DNA of 41,835 nucleotides, from contig FR896049.1 in the NCBI GenBank assembly GCA_000435475.1, positions 1 through 41,835 on the forward strand, written 5' to 3'. Source of the stretch: Cryptobacterium sp. CAG:338 (GTDB lineage Bacteria > Actinomycetota > Coriobacteriia > Coriobacteriales > Eggerthellaceae). Made by a program: the position numbers and the translations under genes. Below the pieces are notes generated by a model that did not search any database, was not told the DNA's origin, and saw only the letters and a program-made list of their open reading frames with translations. Shown piece by piece: positions 16,480 to 24,215 of the stretch (its first letter is position 1; every line of letters begins with the position of its first letter).

Positions 16480-17166
16480 GTGTTTGGAGAAGTAAAGATT
16501 GCTCCCTCAATTCTTTCGGCTGATTTTATGAATATGGAACAGGATATTCATATGCTTGAGAGGGGCGGTACCGATTTTATCCATGTTGACGTAATGGATG
16601 GTCATTTTGTCCCCAATCTTACTTTGGGTGTTCCTTTTGTAGCGCAGCTAAAGAAGATAACCGATATCCCTCTTGATGTTCACCTGATGATTTCGAATCC
16701 CTTAGAGCAGCTTGACTGGTATCTCGAGGCAGGTGCTGATTGGGTTTCTGTACATAGGGAGGCCTTACGTGATGATGAAGAAGTACGTCAAGCAATTGAC
16801 CGCATAAGATTGGCAGGTGCCCATCCTGCGCTTACGGTTAAACCTGACTATCCTATCGAAGAACTGGAACCCTATATTGCTGATCTTGATATGGTTTTAG
16901 TTATGAGTGTCTTCCCTGGTTTTTCGGGCCAATCATACATTGAGGGCAGCGAAATGCGGGTAGCCTGTGTTGCGGAAATGGCGAAACGTCTTAATCCTGA
17001 ATTACTGATTGAAGTTGATGGGGGAATAAGCGCGCAGAGAACTGCGGGGCTAGTGTGTGCTCAGGGAGCTGATGTATTGGTGGCAGGCTCGGGAGTATTT
17101 GCTCAAAGTGATCCAGAGAAAGCAATCGACTTTTTGATTATGGTTGTTTCCGTTTTCAGAATTTGA
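16480..17166 (+). CDS. rpe: Ribulose-phosphate 3-epimerase
   Basis: About 228 residues, a TIM-barrel enzyme interconverting ribulose-5-phosphate and xylulose-5-phosphate in the pentose phosphate pathway. Motifs seen in order are IAPSILSADF, HVDVMDGHFVPNLTLG, PLDVHLMI, MSVFPGFSGQSYI and the phosphate-binding IEVDGGIS...AGSGVF. The start is a GTG at 16480, 7 bp after AAAGG; an earlier in-frame GTG at 16462 lacks a ribosome-binding site. The first 70 bp after the previous gene show only a small GTTTA/TAAAC dyad (16424-16442). It does not obviously belong to a pathway with its neighbours. Confidence 0.93.
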   Translation: MFGEVKIAPSILSADFMNMEQDIHMLERGGTDFIHVDVMDGHFVPNLTLGVPFVAQLKKITDIPLDVHLMISNPLEQLDWYLEAGADWVSVHREALRDDEEVRQAIDRIRLAGAHPALTVKPDYPIEELEPYIADLDMVLVMSVFPGFSGQSYIEGSEMRVACVAEMAKRLNPELLIEVDGGISAQRTAGLVCAQGADVLVAGSGVFAQSDPEKAIDFLIMVVSVFRI

Positions 17167-17179
17167 AATGTAAAAGCGC

Positions 17180-17257
17180 GGTGCTACGACAAGCGCTTAA
17201 GAAAACCTGTTAGTCGATGGTGTCACGACAAGCGCTTAAGAAAACCTGTTAGTCGAC
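17180..17257. repeat. 39-bp tandem direct repeat, two copies
   Basis: Units at 17180-17218 and 17219-17257 match at 36 of 39 positions, and the 32-bp core (17186-17217 and 17225-17256) is identical. Each core holds the palindromes AAGCGCTT and CTTAAG (overlapping) and ends in CGAC...GTCG arms. The array fills the gap between rpe and the cysteine desulfurase gene. It could be an operator pair or a copy of a genomic intergenic repeat; it does not look like a CRISPR. Confidence 0.8.
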
Positions 17258-17321
17258 GCACTGAATAATTACGAAAAGCAGTTCATCATGGATAGATGAT
17301 GTGAAATTATCGGGAGATAGA

Positions 17322-18539
17322 ATGTCTAGAGAAACTGAAAAGCAAACAGCGATTACCTATCTTGATTGGGCCGCAACCGCACCTCTTTCACAGAGTGCTT
17401 GTGATGCTATGATGCCTTACTTAACATCGGGGGTTGAGGGGCTTTGTAAAGGAACAGGCAACGCGAACTCTCTCTATGAAGTGGGACGCGTGGCTTTTCG
17501 GGCGCTCGAGCAGGCACGAGAAACAATAGCTCGCGGTATAGGAGCTCGTCCCGATGAAATCATTTTTACATCTGGTGCAACTGAGGCAGATAATGCGGCG
17601 TTATTTGGAATTGTGGATGCTTGCATGATGAAAGCAGAACAGTCAGGTGATCATGAGTGCGTTCCGCAAATAGTTGTCTCTTCGATTGAGCATGAAGCGA
17701 TACTAGAAGCGGCAGAGGTATTGGGTCGTTGGGGTGCCCAAGTAACCTATGTTGAGCCAGATGCGTCGGGACATATTACTCCCGAGGCACTTCAGAGTGT
17801 TTTGACTGATCGGGTAATGCTTGTTTCTATTATGGCTGTTAATAATGAAGTGGGATCCGTGATGGATATTCCTGCCCTTGCCCGTATTGCGCATGAAGCA
17901 GGAGCTTTGTTTCATGTAGATGCAACCCAGGCTTTAGGAAAGGTGCCCTTATCGGTAAAACAATGGGGTGTGGATGCGCTGTCTCTATCCTCCCATAAAA
18001 TTGGAGGACCTAAAGGTATGGGCGCGTTGTTTTTAAAGGCTCGTACGCCCTTTACTGCTCAGATTGTGGGCGGCGGTCAAGAAAGCGGTAATCGTAGCGG
18101 AACTCAGAATGTAATGGGGGCGGTGGGCTTTGCAGCGGCATGCCAAGCTTCATTGGCAAATTTGGAGACTCAGACAGAGCGTTTACGGGAACTACGCGAT
18201 GAATGTTATGCACGCTTTGCTCGTTACGATAAGGTGAAAGCGACCGTTGCTGTTGAAAAGGGAAGTTTGACTTACGCTCCTCATATTGTTCATGTTTTGG
18301 TTTCGGGTGTTGAGAGCGAGACGCTCATTATGCAGCTTGATCGCCGAGGTATTTGCGTCTCGGGAGGATCTGCTTGTGCTTCACACGACCTAGATCCTTC
18401 TCATGTTTTAAAAGCGCTCGGCGTTTCGCGTGATGAAGCTCTAGGTGCACTGAGGCTTTCTTTTGGAAACGATACCACCGTTCAGGATATTGAGAAGTTC
18501 TTTGCCGCCTTTGATGAGGTCATCGAGAAGTATGCATAG
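17322..18539 (+). CDS. Cysteine desulfurase (NifS/IscS family)
   Basis: About 405 residues. A PLP-dependent enzyme that removes sulfur from cysteine as a persulfide for iron-sulfur clusters or tRNA thiolation. Family motifs are YLDWAATAPLS, TSGATEADNAAL, HVDATQALGK, the PLP lysine in LSSHKIGGPKG and the persulfide cysteine in SGGSACAS. ATG 17322 is chosen because GGGAG lies 5 bp upstream; a GTG at 17301 is in frame. No scaffold (IscU/NifU) or mnmA gene adjoins, so its sulfur acceptor is unclear. The tandem repeat lies just before it. Confidence 0.92.
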   Translation: MSRETEKQTAITYLDWAATAPLSQSACDAMMPYLTSGVEGLCKGTGNANSLYEVGRVAFRALEQARETIARGIGARPDEIIFTSGATEADNAALFGIVDACMMKAEQSGDHECVPQIVVSSIEHEAILEAAEVLGRWGAQVTYVEPDASGHITPEALQSVLTDRVMLVSIMAVNNEVGSVMDIPALARIAHEAGALFHVDATQALGKVPLSVKQWGVDALSLSSHKIGGPKGMGALFLKARTPFTAQIVGGGQESGNRSGTQNVMGAVGFAAACQASLANLETQTERLRELRDECYARFARYDKVKATVAVEKGSLTYAPHIVHVLVSGVESETLIMQLDRRGICVSGGSACASHDLDPSHVLKALGVSRDEALGALRLSFGNDTTVQDIEKFFAAFDEVIEKYA

Positions 18540-18561
18540 TCATAATAGAAAAGCGAAATAA

Positions 18562-19392
18562 ATGCGAGAGGGGCTCTGTTCGGTGGAATTAGTAAGTCAA
18601 CATAACCATACCGATATGACAAATCACGGCCATGGAAGTATTGAGGAGCTTGTTAAAACTGCTCATCAGCAAGGAATGACTAATATCGCAATAACGGAAC
18701 ACTATCCGTTAACACATGAAGTGGATCCGCGAGATTATGTTTCTATGCCAGCATCACGACTTGAAGAATATATTGAGAGGATTAAAGCACAGCGCGAATT
18801 GTATCCGGATATGGAAATTCTTGTTGGGTGTGAACTTGATTGGCTTGGTGAGGGAGAAGATCGTACTTTTACGGATGAAACCTATGAGCCTTTCGATATC
18901 ATTTTAGGTTCAGTTCATTTTCTTGATCTGTGGCCTTTTGATGATCCAGCACAACGTGGTTTTTGGGATGAAGTAGGTGCTGATTACATATGGCGACGCT
19001 ACTTTGAAGTATGGTGTGAGGCGGTTACTTCTTCAGTTCCTTTTACGGTCATGTCTCATCCTGATTTGGTAAAGAAATTTAATCGTATGCCAAGCTTCGA
19101 TCCAAAGCCTTTATTTCAGCAGGCAGCAGAAGCTGCACGTGCGGGAGAACGCATGATTGAAGTAAATACTTCAGGATTGACCTACGCCTGTAAAGAAATG
19201 TTTCCTTGCCAAGATTTATTGATAGAGTTTCAGCGAGCGGGAATACGCTGCACGATCGGTTCTGATGCTCATCAGCCTTCAAAGGTAGATCAGTCCATTG
19301 AGCAAGGATATCGCTGGATGTATGATGCGGGATATCGTGAGGTAAGCGTTGTACGACCTGATGGGGATATAAGAACTATTGCCCTTACTTAA
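18562..19392 (+). CDS. PHP-domain phosphatase, histidinol-phosphatase-like
   Basis: A 276-residue protein of the HisJ/HisK branch of the PHP metallohydrolases, which includes the histidinol phosphatase of histidine synthesis. Metal-ligand motifs are visible in order: QHNHTD at the N terminus, ITEHYP, VGCELDW, GSVHFLD, MSHPDLVKKF and GSDAHQP. The ATG at 18562 has a poor ribosome-binding site; a GTG at 18583 follows AGAGGGG by 9 bp and gives a tighter start seven codons later, so the true start may be there. No his genes are nearby; another phosphoester substrate is possible. Confidence 0.82.
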   Translation: MREGLCSVELVSQHNHTDMTNHGHGSIEELVKTAHQQGMTNIAITEHYPLTHEVDPRDYVSMPASRLEEYIERIKAQRELYPDMEILVGCELDWLGEGEDRTFTDETYEPFDIILGSVHFLDLWPFDDPAQRGFWDEVGADYIWRRYFEVWCEAVTSSVPFTVMSHPDLVKKFNRMPSFDPKPLFQQAAEAARAGERMIEVNTSGLTYACKEMFPCQDLLIEFQRAGIRCTIGSDAHQPSKVDQSIEQGYRWMYDAGYREVSVVRPDGDIRTIALT

Positions 19393-19451
19393 GAGTAAGC
19401 TATATGAGTGCATTATGATAAGAGGAGCGGTAAAGAAAGAGGGAAAGCATC

Positions 19452-20339
19452 ATGGCGGAGTTAGAGACATCGCTTAAGCGTACCGATACAGGAACTATTG
19501 CTCCAAAAAATACTTCTTTGTTAGTCGGAGAACTGGAAAAAATACTCTTGCGAGAAATGCCTTCAGAGGATGCTTGTTCATGGGATAGAACAGGAATGTT
19601 GGTAGGAAATCCTCTTGAGGTAGTGCGTGGTGTTACGATTGCACTTGATCCTACTATTCCTACAATAAAGGCAACTAAAGAAGCGGGTGCTAATGTTTTA
19701 GTAACTCACCATCCGGTGTTTCTTGAGGCACCTGATTCCTTTGTTCCTGATGTAATCCAGGGTCACACTCCAGGTGCTGTTGTTCGTTTTGCTTGTGAGC
19801 AGGGTATAAGCATTATGTCATTTCATACCGCGCTGGACGTTTCGATAGCTGGCCTTGCTGCGCTGCCTAAACTCTTACGATTAAAACCGATTGGGGTATT
19901 GGAGCCGCTTGAAAAAGGAAGCGATAAGGGTTTTGGGCAGATATGCGAGCCAACTGATGGTGATGCCGAACAGGGTATTTCCCTTCGTCATCTGAGTGCT
20001 CGATGTGTCTCGGTCTTTGAGTCGCTTCCTCGTGTGTGGGGTTCATCTGATCGAGTGGTCAACCGCATAGTTACCTGCGGAGGTTCAGCAGGGTCTCTTC
20101 TACAGGAATGCTTAGACCAGGGGGTAGAATGCTTAATTTGCGGCGAAGCAAAATATCATGAGGCACTCGATGCTTCGTTGTCTGGGCTTTCTATTATTGA
20201 ATTAGGGCATGATGTGTCAGAATTTCCTTTGTGCGCATTGCTTGCAGCTCAGGTTCAAGCGGCTGGTATTGCGCAGAATTGTATTAGTATGATTGACCAG
20301 AAGAATAAGTGGTACACTCCCGAATCTTCTCGTCGTTGA
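19452..20339 (+). CDS. NIF3-family dinuclear metal-centre protein
   Basis: A 295-residue member of the NIF3/YbgI/YqfO family, toroid-forming proteins with a two-metal site whose cellular task is not established (annotated as GTP cyclohydrolase I type 2 homologues). Metal-binding segments are the two histidines of VTHHPVF, the aspartate of HTALDV and the C-terminal GHDVSEFPL. The N terminus is about 25 residues longer than usual. GAGGGAAAG precedes the ATG. A small palindrome, CTTACTTAAGAGTAAG (19384-19399), spans the stop of the previous gene. It is followed by the zinc-ribbon coiled-coil gene, a pairing frequent in Gram-positive genomes. Confidence 0.88.
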   Translation: MAELETSLKRTDTGTIAPKNTSLLVGELEKILLREMPSEDACSWDRTGMLVGNPLEVVRGVTIALDPTIPTIKATKEAGANVLVTHHPVFLEAPDSFVPDVIQGHTPGAVVRFACEQGISIMSFHTALDVSIAGLAALPKLLRLKPIGVLEPLEKGSDKGFGQICEPTDGDAEQGISLRHLSARCVSVFESLPRVWGSSDRVVNRIVTCGGSAGSLLQECLDQGVECLICGEAKYHEALDASLSGLSIIELGHDVSEFPLCALLAAQVQAAGIAQNCISMIDQKNKWYTPESSRR

Positions 20340-20401
20340 TCGAGTACACCCGAAACTTAAACTTCTTTGATTAGGTGAAAACAGAAAGGCAAAACGGCTT
20401 T

Positions 20402-21124
20402 ATGAACGCTACTGAACATGACATTGCCATCCTTCGTAAACTCCAGGAAGCAGATCGCAAAGTACTTACCGCAAAGAAGGAATTTGAAAATCTTCCGCAT
20501 CGTAGCGCCATTCTTGAAGTTCGTTCTAAAAAGGATGAAATATTAAAGAAGAAGGTTCAGGTTCAAGATATGCTCGATGATGAAGAGGGTAAATTGACCT
20601 CTCTTGCCCAAGAAGACGAGCAGTTGGCAAAAAAGCAGGATGACATTTCGCAGGAACTTGCTGAGGTTCAGGGCGACTATAGAGCGGTTACCTCAAAAAC
20701 ACGAGAGCTAGACGGAATTCGCAAACGTCGTGAAAAGGTATCGCTTGAACTGTCACGTGTTGAAGAACAGATCAACAAAATTAATCCCGTCATGAAGCAG
20801 ATAATGACTGCGCTTTCTGCCATGGAAGAAAAAGAAAAAGAACTGGTAGAGTCTTTTCAAAAAACGGGAGGCTCGCTTCGGATGGTCATCGTGGAAGGCG
20901 AAAAGGTTCGTGCTGAATTGGCGCAGATGATCGATCCTGCGTTGCTGAAGCTTTATGAGCAGACTCTGGAGCGTTGCGGTGGCGTTGCACTTGCAGAATT
21001 GGTAAATAATTCTTGCGGTGCATGTCGAATTTCTTTTGATCAAAGTCGCTTAAGTAGGATTCATTCCGAGGCACCTCTTGCTACGTGTCCTTCTTGTCAC
21101 CGATTGTTGCTGGTGGAAGAATAA
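20402..21124 (+). CDS. Coiled-coil protein with C4-type zinc ribbon
   Basis: About 240 residues. Residues 1 to about 170 are charged and heptad-like, forming a long antiparallel coiled coil; the C-terminal 50 residues are a zinc ribbon with paired cysteines (SCGACRIS ... ATCPSCHRLL). This is the CT398/C4-type zinc-ribbon family, found beside NIF3 genes in many bacteria; its exact function is not settled. The ATG at 20402 is preferred, with GAAAGG 12 bp upstream; an in-frame GTG at 20375 has no ribosome-binding site. The following 183 bp contain a small hairpin, GTAAAA-GGAG-TTTTAC (21134-21149), without a T-tract. Confidence 0.85.
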   Translation: MNATEHDIAILRKLQEADRKVLTAKKEFENLPHRSAILEVRSKKDEILKKKVQVQDMLDDEEGKLTSLAQEDEQLAKKQDDISQELAEVQGDYRAVTSKTRELDGIRKRREKVSLELSRVEEQINKINPVMKQIMTALSAMEEKEKELVESFQKTGGSLRMVIVEGEKVRAELAQMIDPALLKLYEQTLERCGGVALAELVNNSCGACRISFDQSRLSRIHSEAPLATCPSCHRLLLVEE

Positions 21125-21198
21125 CGACTTTTCGTAAAAGGAGTTTTACAAAGTGGTCGCAAAGGTGCGCTTCGCGTAAAACTGCTGCTGATAAAGCT

Positions 21199-21204
21199 TA
21201 TAAT
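21199..21204 (+). promoter_or_regulatory. Perfect -10 box upstream of the dNTPase gene
   Basis: TATAAT at 21199-21204 lies in the 183-bp gap before the gene, giving a leader of about 95 nt. No good -35 is found at the standard distance and no TG extension is present, so promoter activity is uncertain. Confidence 0.35.
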
Positions 21205-21307
21205 GCTGGTTATCTGGCGTTTATTGGATTGCTTGCGAAATAATCAGAGAAAACGGTACCTAAAGAAAACTTGGAAGCGTACGGGTAATAAAAGGAGCGT
21301 AGGCGAC

Positions 21308-22351
21308 ATGAAGCTTGTTACGAGAGAAGACCAAGAAGAGCTGGAACACGCTTGTCTTTCTGGTGATGCTGCGTTCTCCGACGAAACGGAAGGAAGGCGC
21401 TTTTCGACAGAAGGCGACTTGTATCGTAGTGAGTATCAGAGGGATCGCGATAAGATCCTGCACACCAAAGCATTCCGTCGTCTTTCCCATAAAACACAAG
21501 TTTTTCTTGCTCCTCAAGGGGATCATTATCGAACGCGACTTACTCATACACTTGAAGTTGCTCAGATTGCTCGTACGATTGCACGTGCACTTGGCTTGAA
21601 TGAAGACTTAACTGAGGCTATTGCGTTAGGGCACGACCTAGGCCATACGCCTTTTGGTCATGTGGGAGAGCAAGCTATTTCTGCATGTCTGGCTAAGCAT
21701 AAAGGACTAGATCCTGAATTGCCCGAAAATAAAGTACTGTACCGCCATAATATCCAAAGCTTGCGCGTTGTTGATGTTATTGAAAATAACGGCAAGGGCT
21801 TGAACTTAACTGCTGAAGTGCGTGATGGCATCGTGTGTCATACGGGTTCTCAGCGAGCTGAAACGCTTGAGGGTCGTATTGTGGCAACGGCTGACCGTAT
21901 CGCTTATGTTAATCACGACATTGATGATGCTATTCGAGCTGGTGCTCTTGAAGAAAAAGATTTACCTGTATCAACTCATAGAGTGCTTGGGGAAAATCAT
22001 TCCACAAGAATTCAAACGCTCGTACACGATATGATTGAAACATCAGCAAAGGCTGATGACATTACTATGAGCCAGCCCGTTTGGGATGCCATGATGGAGT
22101 TGCGCTCGTTTTTGTTTGATCATGTCTACACCTCAGAACCTGTCATGATTGAGGTTGCTAAGGCAAAGCATTTAATTGAAGATGTTTTCGATTACTTTGT
22201 TCGTCACTACGATAAAGTTCCTCAAGATTTAAAAGCTATCTCTGGCGGAGATCCTTTGCGTGCAGTAACGGATTACGTTGCTGGTATGACAGATAGGTAC
22301 GCACGAAGCTTCTTTATGGATATGTTCGTTCCTCATACCTGGAACCATTAA
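21308..22351 (+). CDS. dgt: dGTPase-like deoxynucleotide triphosphohydrolase (HD domain)
   Basis: About 347 residues. An HD-superfamily enzyme expected to split dNTPs into nucleoside and triphosphate. Diagnostic segments are FRRLSHKTQVF, DHYRTRLTHTLEVAQIART and the HD pair GHDLGHTPFGHVGE (about 110-123), with RVVDVIENNGKGLNLT and the later metal aspartate in YVNHDIDDA. The start at 21308 has AAAGGAG upstream; the frame is open to an ATG at 21203, but the added 35 residues are basic and unlike the family. In many bacteria this gene precedes dnaG, which is not the case here. A hairpin terminator follows. Confidence 0.9.
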   Translation: MKLVTREDQEELEHACLSGDAAFSDETEGRRFSTEGDLYRSEYQRDRDKILHTKAFRRLSHKTQVFLAPQGDHYRTRLTHTLEVAQIARTIARALGLNEDLTEAIALGHDLGHTPFGHVGEQAISACLAKHKGLDPELPENKVLYRHNIQSLRVVDVIENNGKGLNLTAEVRDGIVCHTGSQRAETLEGRIVATADRIAYVNHDIDDAIRAGALEEKDLPVSTHRVLGENHSTRIQTLVHDMIETSAKADDITMSQPVWDAMMELRSFLFDHVYTSEPVMIEVAKAKHLIEDVFDYFVRHYDKVPQDLKAISGGDPLRAVTDYVAGMTDRYARSFFMDMFVPHTWNH

Positions 22352-22378
22352 TCCAGACGAACCTTGCAAGCTGCGCCT

Positions 22379-22424
22379 AATAGCTCTCGTTAATCATGGT
22401 TTGATGATTGGGGAGCTATTTTGT
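22379..22424 (+). terminator. Hairpin terminator after the dNTPase gene
   Basis: AATAGCTCTC (22379-22388) pairs with GGGAGCTATT (22411-22420, one T-G pair), enclosing a second stem, AATCAT/ATGATT (22392-22397/22404-22409). Only a short T-run follows, so it is moderate in strength. Confidence 0.65.
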
Positions 22425-22469
22425 GATAAATTTCATTTCGCGAGGGGATAAAACGATTCCTTTAACTTT

Positions 22470-22501
22470 TTGAGCGCGGTTCAATAAAAGCGTGCTATGC
22501 T
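22470..22501 (+). promoter_or_regulatory. Extended -10 promoter, likely leaderless start of azlC
   Basis: TGCTATGCT (22493-22501) fits an extended -10 (TGnTATnnT), with a loose TTGAGC at 22470-22475. Initiation 7-10 nt downstream would fall at about 22508-22511, beside the ATG at 22512. No Shine-Dalgarno sequence precedes either ATG 22497 or ATG 22512. Confidence 0.45.
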
Positions 22502-22511
22502 TTCTTGCGCT

Positions 22512-23309
22512 ATGAATGAGGATATACAACAGTCAAAAACAACCGATACCGATCAAGGAACTAGTACCCAAGAGAGTTTTTCCGATCAAGCTTCAAGTAA
22601 TGCTTCTGCAGAAAAATTTTCTGTCAAGGCTCGTGAAGTTTTAAGCGCAGCATTGCCAGTAATGTTGGGCTATGTATTTTTAGGTATTCCTTGCGGCATT
22701 TTATGTCAGCAGGTAGGACTTAGTGCATTGCAGGTATTTTTGCTGTCGATGCTGTTTTATTCGGGTGCTGGGCAGTACATGATTCCTAATATGTGGTTAG
22801 CGGGATCTCCTGCCTTGGCCATTATTGCTTCAGTGACACTAGTGAATTCCCGTCAGCTTCTTTATGGAGCTTCACTTTCGCGTTTTTGCGGCGAAGCAAA
22901 AAAGAAGCTTTCGTTCTTGTTCGGCGCAACGGTTACCGATGAATCCTTTGCGGTAAATTTGGGTCGCTTTGAAAAGGGCACCTGGAGTGTTGGTAGGGCA
23001 ACAGCGGTTAATATTTGCTGTCAGACTACCTGGGCACTCGCGAATGCTGCTGGGGTAATTCTGGGTTCACTCTTAACGGTTCCCAGCGCCTTAGCGTCAT
23101 TTGCGATGACCAGTATCTTCTTATGCTTGCTCTTTTCGCAAAAAGGAACCAAAGCCAATATCGCTGCAGCACTTATGGCGGTACTCGGCGTGTTCGTTTG
23201 TAAGTGTCTTGGTTTGAGCGGCCCTGCAATTTTGATTGGTGCCTTGATTGGCGTAGCAGCAGGCATTGTGGTGGCTCGTAAAGGGGCTGAGGCTCATGTC
23301 ATGGACTGA
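22512..23309 (+). CDS. azlC: AzlC-family branched-chain amino acid exporter, large subunit
   Basis: About 265 residues. The family (AzlC/YgaZ) forms with a small AzlD partner an exporter of branched-chain amino acids or related compounds in the cytoplasmic membrane. After a hydrophilic, Ser/Thr/Gln-rich start of about 35 residues come the family segments ALPVMLGYVFLGIPCGIL, MLFYSGAGQYM and TLVNSRQLLYGASLSRF, with further hydrophobic helices. ATG 22512 is chosen because the promoter just upstream would give a leaderless message; ATG 22497 adds five residues but overlaps the -10 box. azlD overlaps its end by 14 bp. Confidence 0.88.
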   Translation: MNEDIQQSKTTDTDQGTSTQESFSDQASSNASAEKFSVKAREVLSAALPVMLGYVFLGIPCGILCQQVGLSALQVFLLSMLFYSGAGQYMIPNMWLAGSPALAIIASVTLVNSRQLLYGASLSRFCGEAKKKLSFLFGATVTDESFAVNLGRFEKGTWSVGRATAVNICCQTTWALANAAGVILGSLLTVPSALASFAMTSIFLCLLFSQKGTKANIAAALMAVLGVFVCKCLGLSGPAILIGALIGVAAGIVVARKGAEAHVMD

Positions 23310-23619
23310 TTTCGCCTTCATTGGTTTAGCTTGCGCGCTTACCATTTTGATATTCCGAGTAGTTCCCGTTTTTGCCTTGCGTGGGCGTGATCTACCTGGA
23401 TGGCTCTCTCAGGCACTTGCCTTTATTCCTCCTGCAGCTTTTGCTGCTTTGATCGCTAACGATTTGCTTTCTCCCACTATGTTTGATGCGGGGTTGTGGC
23501 CTGGTGCTTTGCCGTTGGTTGCTGCTGCGGTAGTTGTTGTAGTTGCTCTGAAAACTAAATCGTTAGTGTGGTGTATTGTGGCAGGCGTAGGCTCCTACGG
23601 GCTTTTACTACTACTTTAA
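23296..23619 (+). CDS. azlD: AzlD-family transporter small subunit
   Basis: About 107 residues with three to four hydrophobic helices, the partner of AzlC. The family hallmark FRVVPVFALRGRDLP followed by WLSQALAFIPPAAFAALI is clear (about residues 18-55). ATG 23296 is chosen because it gives the normal AzlD length and has AAGGGG 9 bp upstream; an earlier in-frame GTG would add ten residues. The start lies inside azlC, so both subunits are probably made in fixed ratio by coupled translation. Confidence 0.88.
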   Translation: MSWTDFAFIGLACALTILIFRVVPVFALRGRDLPGWLSQALAFIPPAAFAALIANDLLSPTMFDAGLWPGALPLVAAAVVVVVALKTKSLVWCIVAGVGSYGLLLLL

Positions 23620-23638
23620 GAAAAAACGTAATAAAGTC

Positions 23639-23667
23639 TTGCACTGCGCAGTAAATGAGAGTACAAT
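23639..23667 (+). promoter_or_regulatory. Promoter of rplS
   Basis: TTGCAC (23639-23644) and TACAAT (23662-23667) are separated by exactly 17 bp, a good sigma-70-type promoter. It gives a leader of about 65 nt before rplS. Confidence 0.7.
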
Positions 23668-23674
23668 TCTCTGC

Positions 23675-23738
23675 TGTGTCAAAAGACACCACATAAGTAC
23701 ATACAAGTATTTACTATATAAGAAGGATAAGGAAAGCC
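23675..23738 (+). promoter_or_regulatory. Structured rplS mRNA leader (two hairpins)
   Basis: Hairpin 1 is GTGTC-AAAA-GACAC (23676-23689). Hairpin 2, at 23696-23715, is AGTA/TACT plus ATA/TAT with one mismatch and a CAAG loop. Both lie directly before the purine-rich ribosome-binding site (AAGGATAAGG). An L19 leader is known in Bacillus-type bacteria; whether this is related would need a covariance-model test. Confidence 0.4.
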
Positions 23739-24083
23739 ATGGATATCATCCGCGCAATCGAACAGCAGCAGATCAAACCTGATGTTGCAGAATTCAATGT
23801 AGGTGACAATGTAAAAGTTCACTATCGCATCAAGGAAGGCAATCGTGAGCGTATTCAGGTCTTCCAGGGTGACGTTATCCGTCGTCATGGTGCTTCAAAC
23901 CGTGAAACTTTCACCGTTCGTAAGATCAGCTTTTCTGTTGGAGTAGAGCGTACCTTCCCCGTACACTCTCCAAAGATCGAAAAGATCGAGGTAGTACGTC
24001 GTGGTGACGTAAATCGCGCAAAGCTCTACTATCTGCGCGACAAGGTTGGCAAGGCTGCAAAGATCAAGGAAAAGGCTTTCTAG
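23739..24083 (+). CDS. rplS: 50S ribosomal protein L19
   Basis: A 114-residue basic protein of standard L19 length, located at the 30S-50S interface. Recognisable segments are FNVGDNVKVHYRIKEG, RIQVFQGDVIRRHG, FTVRKISFSVGVERTFP and the closing RAKLYYLRDKVGKAAKIKE. It is bounded by its own promoter and a strong terminator, so it is a single-gene unit; its usual companions rpsP, rimM and trmD are not in the window. An AAGGATAAGG ribosome-binding site is present. Confidence 0.97.
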   Translation: MDIIRAIEQQQIKPDVAEFNVGDNVKVHYRIKEGNRERIQVFQGDVIRRHGASNRETFTVRKISFSVGVERTFPVHSPKIEKIEVVRRGDVNRAKLYYLRDKVGKAAKIKEKAF

Positions 24084-24104
24084 GTTTTACCTTATTGTAT
24101 GATC

Positions 24105-24134
24105 AAGGGCACGAAGTAATTCGTGCCCTTTTTT
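24105..24134 (+). terminator. Rho-independent terminator of rplS
   Basis: A perfect 11-bp stem, AAGGGCACGAA / TTCGTGCCCTT, with a GTAA loop runs into TTTTTT. It is one of the strongest terminators in the window. Confidence 0.95.
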
Positions 24135-24215
24135 ATGTTTGGTCAAACGTTGTTTTGCCTTCGAGATCTGAGTTGCGTCAACAATGGCAGAAATTTGCGA
24201 GTAAGGAGTTAATAG

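Noticed and set aside
17180..17257. Minimal CRISPR array
   Set aside because: Only two repeats with a 7-bp gap between the 32-bp cores, and no cas genes in the window; a tandem duplication explains it better.
21203..21307. Upstream extension of the dNTPase
   Set aside because: The added 35 residues are basic and not family-like, while AAAGGAG stands before ATG 21308.
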